DNA from: CAYUMU01 sp964445985
GTDB taxonomy: Bacteria > Planctomycetota > Planctomycetia > Pirellulales > S012-138
Direction: 5' to 3'
Assembly (NCBI GenBank): GCA_964445985.1
Contig: CAYUMU010000001.1
Location: 186,001-250,000 of the forward strand
Length of the DNA stretch: 64,000 nucleotides
Of the stretch, positions 1 through 9,040 are shown piece after piece; positions within the stretch are counted from its first letter, which is position 1, and each line of letters opens with the position of its first letter. Both the position numbers and the translations under genes were made by a program. The notes under the pieces were generated by a model. The model was not told the origin of the DNA, did not search any database, and saw only the letters and a program-made list of their open reading frames with translations.

Positions 1-91
1 TTTGTTGGGCTTCTTCTTCGTTGGGGGCGTCGATGACGTCCTTAATCTCTTGGCCCGTGGCGTCCATCGCCTCGAATTGAAAAGTTGGCAT
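1..91 (-). CDS. pilC: Type IV pilus / type II secretion inner-membrane protein PilC/GspF, N-terminal fragment
   Basis: Only the first 30 codons lie in the window; the gene continues past the left edge. They read MPTFQFEAMDATGQEIKD followed by VIDAPNEEEAQQ, which matches the usual N-terminus of GspF/PilC platform proteins (MP-x-F-x-Y/F-E-A-x-D-x-x-G, then an A-x-N-E-x-E-A segment). These proteins form the inner-membrane platform on which PilB and PilT act. The gene lies downstream of, and on the same strand as, two PilB-like ATPases and PilT, which is the normal company for pilC. The ATG is at 91-89 and no strong Shine-Dalgarno sequence is visible. The family call rests on the N-terminus and the context only. 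Confidence 0.8.
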   Translation of the reverse strand, partial: MPTFQFEAMDATGQEIKDVIDAPNEEEAQQ

Positions 92-270
92 CGCTTCACG
101 CTCGTTGGGGGGAGAAGGGAGGCGTACGTTGCAAATGAAAACTATTGCCCGCGGGAAACGCCCTCTCCTGATGGATGACAGTCAGGGCGGCGCGACCCAG
201 GCAGCGGTGAATTACGAAACACGAGTTATGGAAATGGCGGTTATGTTAATCGGTTGCTTTTGATTGGTGA

Positions 271-1989
271 TCATCCTTCCACGATGGTTTCACGCACCAC
301 TTCTTCCAGCGAGGTGCGGCCGGCGTAGGCGGCGTCCATGCCCGCATCGCGGAGCGTAACCATGCCGTTGCTGCGGGCCGCGTCGCGCAGGTCGTCGGTG
401 GAGGCGTTGCTGACGATCATGTCGCGAATTTCATCGGTCATAATCATCAACTCAAACAGACCGGTGCGGCCTTTGTAACCCGAGTTGTTGCAAACCTCGC
501 AGCCCACGCCGCGGTAGAACTTTTTGCCCACGATGTCGGCCGGCGTAAGCTTGAGATCGGCCAGCAGTTCGGCGCTGGCCGAAACTTCCTGGCTGCAATT
601 GGTGCACACGCGGCGCACCAACCGCTGGGCCAGAATGGCCTCGACCGTGGCCGTGATCAAAAACGGGGCGATGCCCATGTCGCGAAGGCGGGTGATCGTG
701 CTGGGGGCATCGTTGGTGTGCAGGGTGCTGAATACGGTATGGCCCGTCAGCGAAGCTTGAATGGCGATCTCGGCCGTTTCCACGTCGCGGATTTCGCCCA
801 CCAGAATCTTATCGGGATCCTGGCGAAGAATGGCCCGCAGGCAACTGGAGAAGGTCACGCCAATATCGGCATCGATCGGCACCTGAATAATGCCGTCGAT
901 ATCGTACTCGATGGGGTCTTCGGTCGTGATCAGCTTGTCTTCAATATGGTTGAGCTCGCTCAGGGCCGAGTACAGCGTGGTGGTTTTGCCGGAACCCGTG
1001 GGGCCGGTCACCAGAATAATGCCGTTGGGTTTGCCGATGACCTTGCGGAAGGGCACCAGCGTGGTGGCGTCCATACCCACCTGGTTGAGATCGAGCTTGA
1101 CAACCGACCGATCGAGCACCCGGCAAACCACGCTTTCGCCAAACATGGTGGGAAGCACGGCCACGCGCAGATCGACGGGGTGGCCACCCACGGTAAGCTC
1201 GATGCGGCCGTCTTGCGGCAACCGCCGCTCGGCAATATCGAGATTGGCCATCACCTTGAGCCGGGTGGTAATGGCAAAGGCCAAATGGCGCGGCGGCGGC
1301 ACCATTTCAAACAGCACGCCGTCGGCCTTGATGCGAATTTTGAATTCGTCTTCAAACGGCTCAAAGTGCAAGTCGCTCGCCTTGTCTTTAATGGCCAGCA
1401 ACAGCACCATGTTGAGCAGCTTGCGCACCGGGGCGCTATCCACCAGTTCTTCCACGCTGCCGATATCGATGGGGCCTTCGCGCGCCAGCGCGGCCGCCGC
1501 CGACGCCAGCTCCTGGTCTTCGGCGATGGAATCGACAATGTCGCTGAGGTTTTCAACCGTGGAGTAGTAGCGATCGAGCCCTTGCTGAATTTCGTTTTCG
1601 GTGGTTACCACGGCGCGAACTTCGTAGCCGAGGAAGTTCCGCAGTTCATCGAGCACCTGCAGCTTTTGCGGGTCGCTGGTGGCAATCGTGAGCATATCGT
1701 CTTTGAATGCGATCGGCACAATGCGGTAGAGCTGCGCCATGGGCTCGGTGATGTAGTTGAGCACCTCGGGCGGAATCACCGCTTCGCTGAGCGAGAAGGT
1801 CTGCATGCCCATTTGCTCGGCCAGGGCCTGCGCGATTTGCTCATCGCTCACCAGGCCCATCGACTCGGCGATCTTGCCCAACAGTTCGTTGGGGCGATTG
1901 TCATGCTGCTCTTCCAGCAACATTTCCAACTGGTCTTCATCAATGAAGCCCAGGTCTACCAGAATTTGTCCGATGCGACGAATAGCCAT
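271..1989 (-). CDS. pilB: Type II/IV secretion assembly ATPase, PilB/GspE family
   Basis: A 572-residue hexameric motor ATPase that powers pilus or pseudopilus extension at the inner membrane. The start MAIRRIGQIL at 1989 is preferred. The open frame runs 68 codons further upstream, but that stretch is tandem-repeat DNA giving low-complexity LPGKRDCQGK-like peptide. Domains: an N-terminal MshEN-type domain (about residues 1-150) and a C-terminal T2SSE ATPase domain with Walker A GPTGSGKTTT, a LVGEIRD Walker B region, an Asp box and the His box GHTVFSTLHTND. A four-cysteine zinc motif (CTNC..CEVC) precedes the end, as in GspE/PilB. It lies between pilT and pilC on one strand. PilB and GspE cannot be told apart by sequence alone; pilT next door favours a type IV pilus. 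Confidence 0.9.
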   Translation of the reverse strand: MAIRRIGQILVDLGFIDEDQLEMLLEEQHDNRPNELLGKIAESMGLVSDEQIAQALAEQMGMQTFSLSEAVIPPEVLNYITEPMAQLYRIVPIAFKDDMLTIATSDPQKLQVLDELRNFLGYEVRAVVTTENEIQQGLDRYYSTVENLSDIVDSIAEDQELASAAAALAREGPIDIGSVEELVDSAPVRKLLNMVLLLAIKDKASDLHFEPFEDEFKIRIKADGVLFEMVPPPRHLAFAITTRLKVMANLDIAERRLPQDGRIELTVGGHPVDLRVAVLPTMFGESVVCRVLDRSVVKLDLNQVGMDATTLVPFRKVIGKPNGIILVTGPTGSGKTTTLYSALSELNHIEDKLITTEDPIEYDIDGIIQVPIDADIGVTFSSCLRAILRQDPDKILVGEIRDVETAEIAIQASLTGHTVFSTLHTNDAPSTITRLRDMGIAPFLITATVEAILAQRLVRRVCTNCSQEVSASAELLADLKLTPADIVGKKFYRGVGCEVCNNSGYKGRTGLFELMIMTDEIRDMIVSNASTDDLRDAARSNGMVTLRDAGMDAAYAGRTSLEEVVRETIVEG

Positions 1990-2091
1990 GGAACGAACGA
2001 CTTCCTGCGGATCGATTGGGTTGGTTGGGGGTTCAACCTGCTCCGCACGCCGCGGAGCAGGTGGTGGGCGGCGTTGCACGCCGCTTGCCTG

Positions 2092-2179
2092 GCAATCTCG
2101 CTTGCCCTGGCAATCTTGCTTGCCTGGCAAGCGCTTGCCCTGGCAATCTCGCTTGCCTGGCAAGCGCTTGCCTGGCAAT
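2092..2179. repeat. Tandem palindromic repeat, unit CGCTTGCC(C)TGGCAA(tct)
   Basis: About six back-to-back copies of a 15-18 bp unit whose core TTGCC-(C/T)-TGGCAA is a near-perfect palindrome. Copies end alternately in TCT or AAG. The array fills most of the spacer between pilT and the downstream pilB-like gene and leaves the frame open, so a naive start call would translate it. Each copy could form a short hairpin in the transcript of the minus-strand operon. Confidence 0.85.
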
Positions 2180-2198
2180 ATGGTGGCGCGCACGGCCG

Positions 2199-3308
2199 TT
2201 ATTGATCTTCGTCGTCGGGATCTTCGCCCGAGGCCATGAGTTGCTCGGCTTTGTTAATGCGAAGATGCAGGTCTTCTGGCTTGTTGGCCTTGGCCAAGGC
2301 GTCCACCTTGTCCACCATGCGGTTCTTCCAGTGGTTGTACAGCGAGTCGTCGAGCAGGATCATGCCCTGCTTGGCGCCCGTTTGAATGGATGACGGGATG
2401 CGGAAAATCTTGTTCTCGCGAATCAGGTTGGAAATAGCCGGCGTGACCACCAGCATTTCGTGGGCTGCCACCCGCCCGCCTCCCAACTTGGGAATCAACT
2501 GCTGGCACAACACGCCAATGACCGAACTGGCCAACTGGGTGCGGATCTGGTCCTGCTGTTCTTTGGGGAATACGTCCACAATGCGGTTGATCGTGCCGTC
2601 GGCCGAGTTCGTATGCAGCGTGCCGAACACCACGTGGCCCGTTTCGGCCGCGGTAATGGCGGCTTCGATCGTTTCCAAGTCGCGCATTTCGCCCACGAGG
2701 ATGACGTCGGGATCTTGTCGCAACGCGCCACGCAGAGCCGAGGCAAAGTTGGGCACGTCCACGCCCACCTCGCGCTGGTTGACCGTACTCTTTTTGTGAT
2801 GGTGATAGAACTCGATCGGATCTTCGATGGTAATGATGTGATGGTCAAAGTTTTCGTTCAGGTAGTTCACCAGCCCGGCGAGCGTGGTGCTTTTACCCGA
2901 CCCCGTGGGGCCGGTCACCAGGAACAAACCGCGCGGACGTTGCACCAACTGCGTGCAGGGCCACGGCAACTTGAGCTGGTCCACGGTAAGAATGGAATTG
3001 GGAATCACCCGCAACACCATCGCCACCTTGCCGCGCTGCTTGAACAGCGACACCCGGAAGCGAGCCTGCTCGCCAAACGCAAACCCAAAGTCGGAACCAC
3101 CCACCTCGGAAAGCTGTTGCTGGCAACGCTCCGGAGCGATCTGCTTCATCAAGGAAAGCGTGTCGTCCCCATCCAGTTCTTTGGTTTCTAAACGACGCAG
3201 CCGACCATGCAGCCGAATCACGGGCGGTTGACCGACGGTAATGTGCAGATCGCTGGCGCCGGTGTTGACCACCGTCTGCAACAGCTTGTCCATCAACAGA
3301 CTAGCCAC
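2199..3308 (-). CDS. pilT: Twitching-motility retraction ATPase PilT
   Basis: A 369-residue ATPase that disassembles type IV pili. Walker A GPTGSGKS is at residues 133-140, followed by ITIEDPIEF, the Walker B region DVILVGEMRDLET and the His box GHVVFGTLHTN. The C-terminal segment NLIRENK..IPSSIQTGAKQGM is the PilT signature that separates it from PilB. PilT has no MshEN domain and no four-cysteine motif, and none is seen here. The start is GTG at 3308, supported by AAAGGAA about nine bases upstream; an internal ATG at 3293 lacks this. It lies between two PilB-like ATPases, so extension and retraction motors are encoded together. Confidence 0.93.
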   Translation of the reverse strand: MASLLMDKLLQTVVNTGASDLHITVGQPPVIRLHGRLRRLETKELDGDDTLSLMKQIAPERCQQQLSEVGGSDFGFAFGEQARFRVSLFKQRGKVAMVLRVIPNSILTVDQLKLPWPCTQLVQRPRGLFLVTGPTGSGKSTTLAGLVNYLNENFDHHIITIEDPIEFYHHHKKSTVNQREVGVDVPNFASALRGALRQDPDVILVGEMRDLETIEAAITAAETGHVVFGTLHTNSADGTINRIVDVFPKEQQDQIRTQLASSVIGVLCQQLIPKLGGGRVAAHEMLVVTPAISNLIRENKIFRIPSSIQTGAKQGMILLDDSLYNHWKNRMVDKVDALAKANKPEDLHLRINKAEQLMASGEDPDDEDQ

Positions 3309-3821
3309 TAAGCGTTTCCTTTCGTTCGTCGAGCGGCCGACAGCCTGCGCATGACGGCGGGCCGCGGAAGGTTTTGGGAAACCAAACCGACATTATCCCG
3401 TGCAGCCTGGTGAGGCCGGCTGGGACCGGTCCCTGAATAGGGTAAGGATAAATTCACGACGAACCACGGCGAAATGTGACACCCCTCGTGTCATTCGTTT
3501 GGCGTCACCATTCTCAACACGTTCGTCGAAAAGGCAAACATTAGTCTCTTTGCGCCGCGCTTTGGTCGGGCCACTCGTCCCTGGTGCTGAAAGACAGGCG
3601 CCAGAGTTCCCCTCTCTGCGAGAACAGTTCCCTCTCTGCGAAAACCCTGCGGAACACCGGCTAAAGTTGCGCGGCCTGGGCGGCCCCCCGGCGCGAGGGC
3701 GCCTACTTGCATCGATATGCGTTGATTGATGTGCTTGCCGTCTCCTCTTGCCGAAAGTCCCCTCCGGCCCGTCTTCCCTATTGTGACGCATGCCCTGGCC
3801 AAACGCAACTGCCGGCTCTCG
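3309..3821. other. Intergenic spacer, no gene recognised
   Basis: 513 bases between two minus-strand motor ATPase genes. Open frames on both strands give Arg/Pro/Gly-rich peptides with no recognisable domain and are judged spurious. A 14-base direct repeat (TTCCCTCTCTGCGA, near 3605-3645) and a GC-rich stretch are the only structures seen. A promoter for pilT is expected here, but no convincing -35/-10 pair was found. Confidence 0.6.
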
Positions 3822-5546
3822 TTAATCTTGCGAGGTGCGTTTGGCTACGCGGAACACCTCTTCCAGGGTAGTAATCCCGTTCACCACCTTGGCCAATCCG
3901 TCCTGATACAGCGTGCGCATCCCCTGACCAATTGCGGCTTTACGAATATCCTGCGTCGACGCTCCCCGGAACGCCAGCTCCCGAATGCGGCTGGTCATCA
4001 GCATCAACTCGAACAAACCCAGCCGTCCGCGGTAGCCTTTCTTCTGGCAATGCGAACAACCTTTTCCCTTGGAGAAGTTCGCTTTGGCCGCCACCTCTGG
4101 GGGGATTCCAGCCGCCTCCAGCGCGGCGTCCGTTGGCCGATGCGGCTGTTTGCATTTCGCGCAAATCACGCGCACCAAACGCTGTGCCAGCACCGCTACC
4201 ACGCTGCTGGAGACCAGATAGGAGGGCACTCCCATATCCACCATGCGTGTAATAGCGCCTGGCGCATCGTTCGTGTGGAGTGTACTAAATACCAAGTGTC
4301 CAGTGAGACTGGCTTGAATACCCATCTGGGCCGTCTCGGCATCGCGCATTTCGCCCACCAAGATAATATTGGGCGCCTGTCGCAGCATGGAGCGAATGAT
4401 GCGGGCAAAGTTCAGCCCAATGTCGTGGCGTACCTCCACCTGGTTGATGCCCGGCAGGTAGTACTCCACCGGGTCTTCGGCCGTGATGATCTTGCGGTCG
4501 GGCCGGTTCAGCTCGTTGAGCGAGGCATACAGGGTGGTCGTCTTGCCCGAACCCGTCGGGCCTGTCACCAGGATGATGCCGTTGGGCCGGCGGATCAGCT
4601 GCTTGAAGTTCCTGAAATCTTGTTCACCTAGGCCAAGTTGTCGCACCCCCACCTTGATGCTGTCTTTGTCCAGAATCCGCATCACGATCGACTGCCCATG
4701 GTTGGTGGGCAGTACGCTCACCCGCAAGTCGAGCTGCTTGTCGCCGACCGTCACCTTGATCCGTCCGTCTTGAGGGCGGCGGCGTTCGGCGATATCGATC
4801 CGCGCCAGAATCTTGATGCGGGAGATCATGGCCCCCAGCAACCGGCGAGGGCAGGCGTCACGCTCCACCAGCACGCCGTCGATCCGGTACCGAATCCGCA
4901 CGCGATCTTCAAACGGTTCGATGTGAATATCAGAAGCCCGCAGTTGCACGGCTTCGCTGATGATCAGCTGCACCAATCGCACAATGGGGGCGCTGGTCTC
5001 ATCCACCGCCTCCTCATCGCTGCCACCGGCGTCTTCCTCGGCGGTTTCGGTGAAATCAATCGCCGTTTCGGTGAACTCCTGCAGCATGGAGTCGGCGCTT
5101 TCGGCGTCTTGCTGGCCGTAATAACGGTTGATGGCCTCGAGAATGCTCTCCCGCGAAGCCAGCGCCGTCGTAATCCGCCGATCCAGAATAAACCGCAATT
5201 TGTCCAGCGTTTCCACGTCGTCGGGGTCGCTGATCAGCACGGTCAACGAGTCGTCGTCTTCCGCCAGCGGCAGCACGCAGCACTCGCGGGCCACCGATTC
5301 TGGCACCAATTCGACCACGTTCGGCGGAATATCTACCTCTTGCAGATCGACAAAGTTCATGCCGTGCTGGCGAGCCCGCGCACGCATTACCTCGTCGGGC
5401 GTGGCAAAACCAAGCCGCACCAGGGCGTCGGCGACCGAAATCCGCGACGACTGCGCAACCCGCTGGGCTTCTTTGATCTGGTCCGCCGACGCGATGCCTT
5501 TGCGAATCAAGAACGACTCAAACTCTCCCATGCCTTTGTTCGACAT
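3822..5546 (-). CDS. Second PilB/GspE-family assembly ATPase
   Basis: A 574-residue paralogue of the ATPase at 271-1989. It has an MshEN-like N-terminal domain (about 1-150), an acidic linker (EEDAGGSDEEAVDE), Walker A GPTGSGKTTT, Walker B ILVGEMRD, the His box GHLVFSTLHTND, and a four-cysteine zinc motif (CAKC..CSHC). The open frame begins eleven codons earlier, but MSNKGMGEFE at 5546 has GGAG nine bases upstream and gives the usual N-terminus. It is the first gene of the minus-strand motor cluster. Two extension ATPases beside one PilT suggest either separate machines (type II secretion and type IV pilus) or specialised pilins. Which one is the true PilB cannot be decided here. Confidence 0.88.
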   Translation of the reverse strand: MSNKGMGEFESFLIRKGIASADQIKEAQRVAQSSRISVADALVRLGFATPDEVMRARARQHGMNFVDLQEVDIPPNVVELVPESVARECCVLPLAEDDDSLTVLISDPDDVETLDKLRFILDRRITTALASRESILEAINRYYGQQDAESADSMLQEFTETAIDFTETAEEDAGGSDEEAVDETSAPIVRLVQLIISEAVQLRASDIHIEPFEDRVRIRYRIDGVLVERDACPRRLLGAMISRIKILARIDIAERRRPQDGRIKVTVGDKQLDLRVSVLPTNHGQSIVMRILDKDSIKVGVRQLGLGEQDFRNFKQLIRRPNGIILVTGPTGSGKTTTLYASLNELNRPDRKIITAEDPVEYYLPGINQVEVRHDIGLNFARIIRSMLRQAPNIILVGEMRDAETAQMGIQASLTGHLVFSTLHTNDAPGAITRMVDMGVPSYLVSSSVVAVLAQRLVRVICAKCKQPHRPTDAALEAAGIPPEVAAKANFSKGKGCSHCQKKGYRGRLGLFELMLMTSRIRELAFRGASTQDIRKAAIGQGMRTLYQDGLAKVVNGITTLEEVFRVAKRTSQD

Positions 5547-5902
5547 GTGCATCTTCTCCGTGGGAGCAACTCGGCGCAAATATTTTAGCGAACATACCTT
5601 ACGGGCAATAAACCCCCAACCCGCAAGCTCCAGCGGGCTTACGGTTTTGGGAGAGCAACTCGCGGCGTGCGAGCTATTCGCTCAGCGGCATACAAGAACG
5701 GTGGCGTACCCAAGCTTGAGGCGACCCGCAGAACGAGAGTCGCCGTAAGGATTTAGCGAATTCCTGGCCGCTTTCATTATCAACGGCCAACGCCCACTGT
5801 CAATCAAGCGACGCCCCCGCGGCCGGGTCGCGCCACCCCAGAACGCCCATCGGCGGGGTTGCTTGAGCGGGGCTGCTTGGGGAGGAAGCCGCCGGGGCGT
5901 GG
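5547..5902. other. Intergenic spacer with two short hairpins
   Basis: 356 bases upstream of the motor cluster. It holds CCCGC-N8-GCGGG (5620-5637) and CTCGC-N5-GCGAG (5659-5673), short inverted repeats of a kind common in GC-rich spacers. No open frame with a recognisable product was seen. A promoter for the motor cluster is expected here but is not obvious. Confidence 0.5.
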
Positions 5903-6706
5903 CTACTTGCCATCGCGGGCGCTCGTCTCGGGCAGTTGGCCCTGCTCCAATTCGCGCTCAAATTCGTCCATCAGCGGCCAATCTTTCGCGCAGGTGCCGA
6001 AATCGGCCATGTGCAGGTAGCCTTCCAGCCGGGCAATGGTCTGATCCAGCAGGTTATTATCTTTCGCGAAAATCGGCCCATGGCTGGGGAGCAGCCATGC
6101 CACATCGCTGTTGCGAATCCGTTGCAGCGACTTCACAAAGTCCTCAATGTTGCTGCCATGGTGAGCATCGATCGCCCCCACGCAGCCATCGCGGTAAATG
6201 TTGTCGCCGCTGAATAGCACGTTGTTCAAACGAAACGAAAGCTGGCTGTCGGTGTGGCCCGGAGTGTGCCAGACTTCGAGTTCCAGGTTCCCCAACTTGA
6301 CCACGTCGCCGTCTTTCAAAATCTCGTCAACTTTGACCGGCGGCATTTCCATGTGGATATTCTGGGCCGGAATCTCCGCATAAGTCTTGATCGGGTCGCC
6401 ACTCGCCAGCGTTTCGGCACACAACTGGTGGGCGCTGGTGGTGGTCTTCAGCAACTGCTTCATCCGCGCCAAACCCTGGATATGGTCCACATCGGCGTGG
6501 GTGGCAATCAGCGTTTTGCAATTGGAAAGCGGGAAGTCGAGCTGCCGGATCATCTCGACAATCTCTTCCACCGTGTCGTCAAAGCCCACATCAATCAGCA
6601 GCCAGTCCTGCTCGTCGTACACCAGGTACACATTGCAGCCGAGAATCTCGCCGGCTTGATGGTTGATCTCAATCACGTTGGGAAATATCGGCTTCCGCTG
6701 AAGCAT
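5903..6706 (-). CDS. Metallo-beta-lactamase-fold hydrolase
   Basis: A 267-residue single-domain MBL-fold protein. The metal-binding motif reads THADVDH at residues 69-75 (HxDxDH rather than the usual HxHxDH), followed by TPGHTDSQLSF, LFSGDNIYRDG and LLPSHGPIF, which carry the later His/Asp ligands of the family. Substrates in this superfamily range from glutathione thioesters to lactones and nucleic acids, and nothing here fixes the reaction. There is no signal peptide, so it is likely cytoplasmic. The ATG at 6706 gives a complete N-terminal beta-sandwich. It has no operon partner. Confidence 0.8.
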   Translation of the reverse strand: MLQRKPIFPNVIEINHQAGEILGCNVYLVYDEQDWLLIDVGFDDTVEEIVEMIRQLDFPLSNCKTLIATHADVDHIQGLARMKQLLKTTTSAHQLCAETLASGDPIKTYAEIPAQNIHMEMPPVKVDEILKDGDVVKLGNLELEVWHTPGHTDSQLSFRLNNVLFSGDNIYRDGCVGAIDAHHGSNIEDFVKSLQRIRNSDVAWLLPSHGPIFAKDNNLLDQTIARLEGYLHMADFGTCAKDWPLMDEFERELEQGQLPETSARDGK

Positions 6707-6998
6707 GGCTCGATCCTAGGGTGGCGTGGTGGGGATTCGCCCACCAACTTGTGGTCTGGCTTTGCGGGCGGTCGGTCGATTTTAGAGATCGAAGCATGGC
6801 CCGACAAGCTACCGCCTGCTCCGGCAGCACGCTTCGCGGCCTTTGCAGCAGGCTTTTCTGCCCTTTCTCTCCCAGCCCGCCGCGCCCCGCAGGCCGGCTC
6901 CATCCGTAACACCGGACAAAAACCTCCGCTCAACCAGGCAGTGAACATCGCTCAATGCCCGGCGGCAGTTGCCGCCACGGCCCAGGGAGACAAGTGCC

Positions 6999-7421
6999 AT
7001 GTATCCATCGATATTGCGAACCATTGTCGGGGCGGTCTTGACCATCGCCGTGGGAACCACCACCGCGGTTGCAGGCGAAACCTGCTACCACCTGGAAGGC
7101 AAAACCAACGATGGTTGCCGGCACCTCGATCGCCTCTACTTGAGAACTTCACCGGTCGCGATCAACTTTGTGCTCGCTTCGTATGCCCCCGCCGTCGAAC
7201 AGGCGGCCGCCGCCATCAGCGACGTTTCCGGCCGCGGCGCCTGGCAACGTAGCCCCGCGCTCGATCTGGGCGAGTGGAAGTGCCTGGCCATCGAGTTCGA
7301 AAACCCCGCCGCTGCCAGCCACTTGCTGCTCTGGACCCACCAGCCAAGCGGCAAGCTGTTCTACCAGGGCTTTGACGCCCGAGGTCGGCTTCTGTTCGCA
7401 GGCGAGGGCCGCCGCCGGTAA
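6999..7421 (+). CDS. Small secreted protein of unknown function
   Basis: 140 residues beginning MYPSILRTIVGAVLTIAVG, a typical Sec signal peptide with a probable cleavage after TTTAVA-G. The mature part has three cysteines (two in ETCYHLEGKTNDGC) and no recognised domain. The start at 6999 is chosen over an in-frame codon 30 bases upstream because GGGAG lies about nine bases before it and the signal peptide begins there. A strong hairpin follows at 7470. Function unknown. Confidence 0.65.
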   Translation: MYPSILRTIVGAVLTIAVGTTTAVAGETCYHLEGKTNDGCRHLDRLYLRTSPVAINFVLASYAPAVEQAAAAISDVSGRGAWQRSPALDLGEWKCLAIEFENPAAASHLLLWTHQPSGKLFYQGFDARGRLLFAGEGRRR

Positions 7422-7469
7422 ATCCCCCCACAGGGTAGCCAGAATTCGCGGCGCGCCATAAAGCAGAAA

Positions 7470-7501
7470 CGCCCCGGTCAGCCTTGCGGTTGACCGGGGC
7501 G
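7470..7501. terminator. Hairpin between convergent genes
   Basis: A perfect 11-bp stem, CGCCCCGGTCA at 7470-7480 and TGACCGGGGCG at 7491-7501, with a 10-base loop. It lies between the ends of two convergent genes. There is no T-tract on either side, so it may be a bidirectional or Rho-assisted terminator, or an RNA 3'-end stabiliser. Confidence 0.6.
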
Positions 7502-7578
7502 TATCGCATTTCAGGTTGAACCAAGAACCTTGGCCAGGCAAAGCTCGTAGCAGAACTCGCCCCGGCCGGGGTTCCCGC

Positions 7579-8622
7579 TTATCGCGAGCGAGCGGCGCGC
7601 CAGCCGTCGTTGGCCGGCACGTCGTTCTGCACCCGCGGCGCGGGCTTCTGGTGCTCCACGGGAATGATCCGCGAGGTCAGATCGTCTTGCGACGCCACGG
7701 CCTGGTGGAAGTTCCACGATCGCTTCGGAGCCTGCGTGGTGTGGCTATCGGGATCGATCAACTGCGGCTGGCCATTGTAACCGCCATTGTTCGGAGCCGA
7801 GGCCCCACTGGTGTTGGGAATGGGCCGCAAACTCTCTTGCTGATCATTGCCGTACGTGTTGGGGGTGGGCTGGGGTTGGGGGTCTTGATAGGTTTGCGGA
7901 TGCTCATTGCGAATCGTCTGCGGAACCTGGGGCTGCGAGTTGGCCGGATTGTAGCCCACACCCGGTTGGGTTTGAGGATATTGGTCGTTGCCGTGGTTGT
8001 GATTCTGGCCCGAGCACTGCGAGCATCCCGTGCAGCTCGATCCGCAGCTCGAAGAACCCGAGCATTGCGAGCAGCCCGAGCAACTGGATCCACACGACGG
8101 CGCATAGCATGTGGAAGTGGCACACGACGAGGAGCACGAAGTTTGCGGCGTGTACTGCACCTGCTGCGTGAACGTGGTCACCGGCTGCATGTACGTGGCC
8201 ACGCCTCCGCACGAGTTGCACGACGAAACCGGACGGAACGTGGTGACCGGCACGCTCACAATCGAGGGCCGGAAACTCGTGCTGCAGGTGGAGCAACCCG
8301 TCCGCGCGCAGGAGGAACAACCCGAGGGAGCGCAACTCGAGCAGAAGGAACAGGCGCTGGGGTAGAACGCCGACGTGGCGCAGCTGCTGCAGCCGCTGGA
8401 GACCGGCGAGAAGACCGCGGTCGGCGCGACGGTGGTCACCGGGGTTCCATACCACACGGCTCGCGGGCGGCCGAACAAGCCATACCGCACAAACATCGGT
8501 TGGACGGTGCTGACGGTGCCGCAGGTGGAGCAGCCCCCGTACTGGGCGTGACTCTCTTGCGGCGCTAGCGCCACGGCCGACATCGCCACCAACGCTGCGG
8601 CAAACAAACGACGAAGTGACAT
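7579..8622 (-). CDS. Cysteine-rich secreted protein
   Basis: 347 residues: a signal peptide (MSLRRLFAAALVAMSAVALA, cleavage near SHA-QYGG), a central region of about 190 residues packed with CxxC pairs in Ser/Gly/Thr context (CSTC, CSSC, CSFC, CNSC, CSGCSQC), and a Gln/Pro/Asn-rich tail without cysteines. Motifs such as PVTTF..V and VQYTPQTSC recall the cysteine-rich YTV-type proteins reported from planctomycete cell walls, but this is a resemblance only. The cysteines probably cross-link the protein at the cell surface. A strong GGGAGGGAG lies just before the ATG, and a consensus-like promoter is found about 190 bases further upstream. Confidence 0.75.
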   Translation of the reverse strand: MSLRRLFAAALVAMSAVALAPQESHAQYGGCSTCGTVSTVQPMFVRYGLFGRPRAVWYGTPVTTVAPTAVFSPVSSGCSSCATSAFYPSACSFCSSCAPSGCSSCARTGCSTCSTSFRPSIVSVPVTTFRPVSSCNSCGGVATYMQPVTTFTQQVQYTPQTSCSSSCATSTCYAPSCGSSCSGCSQCSGSSSCGSSCTGCSQCSGQNHNHGNDQYPQTQPGVGYNPANSQPQVPQTIRNEHPQTYQDPQPQPTPNTYGNDQQESLRPIPNTSGASAPNNGGYNGQPQLIDPDSHTTQAPKRSWNFHQAVASQDDLTSRIIPVEHQKPAPRVQNDVPANDGWRAARSR

Positions 8623-8814
8623 GAAAAACTCCCTCCCAGGGACGAAAGGCCCAGGCTCGAAAAATGTTCCCGATTCTTAAACGCGAAAACTCAAACCTGT
8701 CCCTGGTTTGACGGCACGCCCGCCAACCGCCGCGCGACCATCCGTCGGGCTGTGGTTGCCACACATGCCAATCTAGCGCCGATCATCAGCTTGAAAATCT
8801 ATATCCGTCTATCC

Positions 8815-8843
8815 TTTAGACAGGCGGAAAAAATCAATGTCAA
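8815..8843 (-). promoter_or_regulatory. Sigma-70-like promoter for the cysteine-rich protein gene
   Basis: On the minus strand TTGACA (8843-8838) is followed after 17 bases by TCTAAA (8820-8815). An inverted repeat GTCTA-N5-TAGAC (8808-8822) overlaps the -10 box and could be an operator. The start codon at 8622 lies about 190 bases downstream, giving a long leader. Confidence 0.45.
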
Positions 8844-9040
8844 GCTTCGGCGGGTTTGTTTGAATAAAAGTGAAAGAATTCCGGTTATTACGATTGTATC
8901 GCTTGCGCAAGCAGTGCCTTCAACGTAGAGTGCTCGGCCTGCGATTCTGAAAAACCATACGATATTTATTCAAGTAGCGCAGACTACTTTGCCGTTCACC
9001 AGCGTGGTTTAGAAAACCACCCCGCGCCGACGGACCCGAT

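Noticed and set aside
718..2205. A 495-codon open frame on the plus strand
   Set aside because: Antisense to the PilB-like ATPase; low-complexity peptide, no ribosome-binding site.
3393..3791. Open frames on both strands in the pilT upstream spacer
   Set aside because: Arg/Pro-rich, no domain, overlapping on opposite strands.
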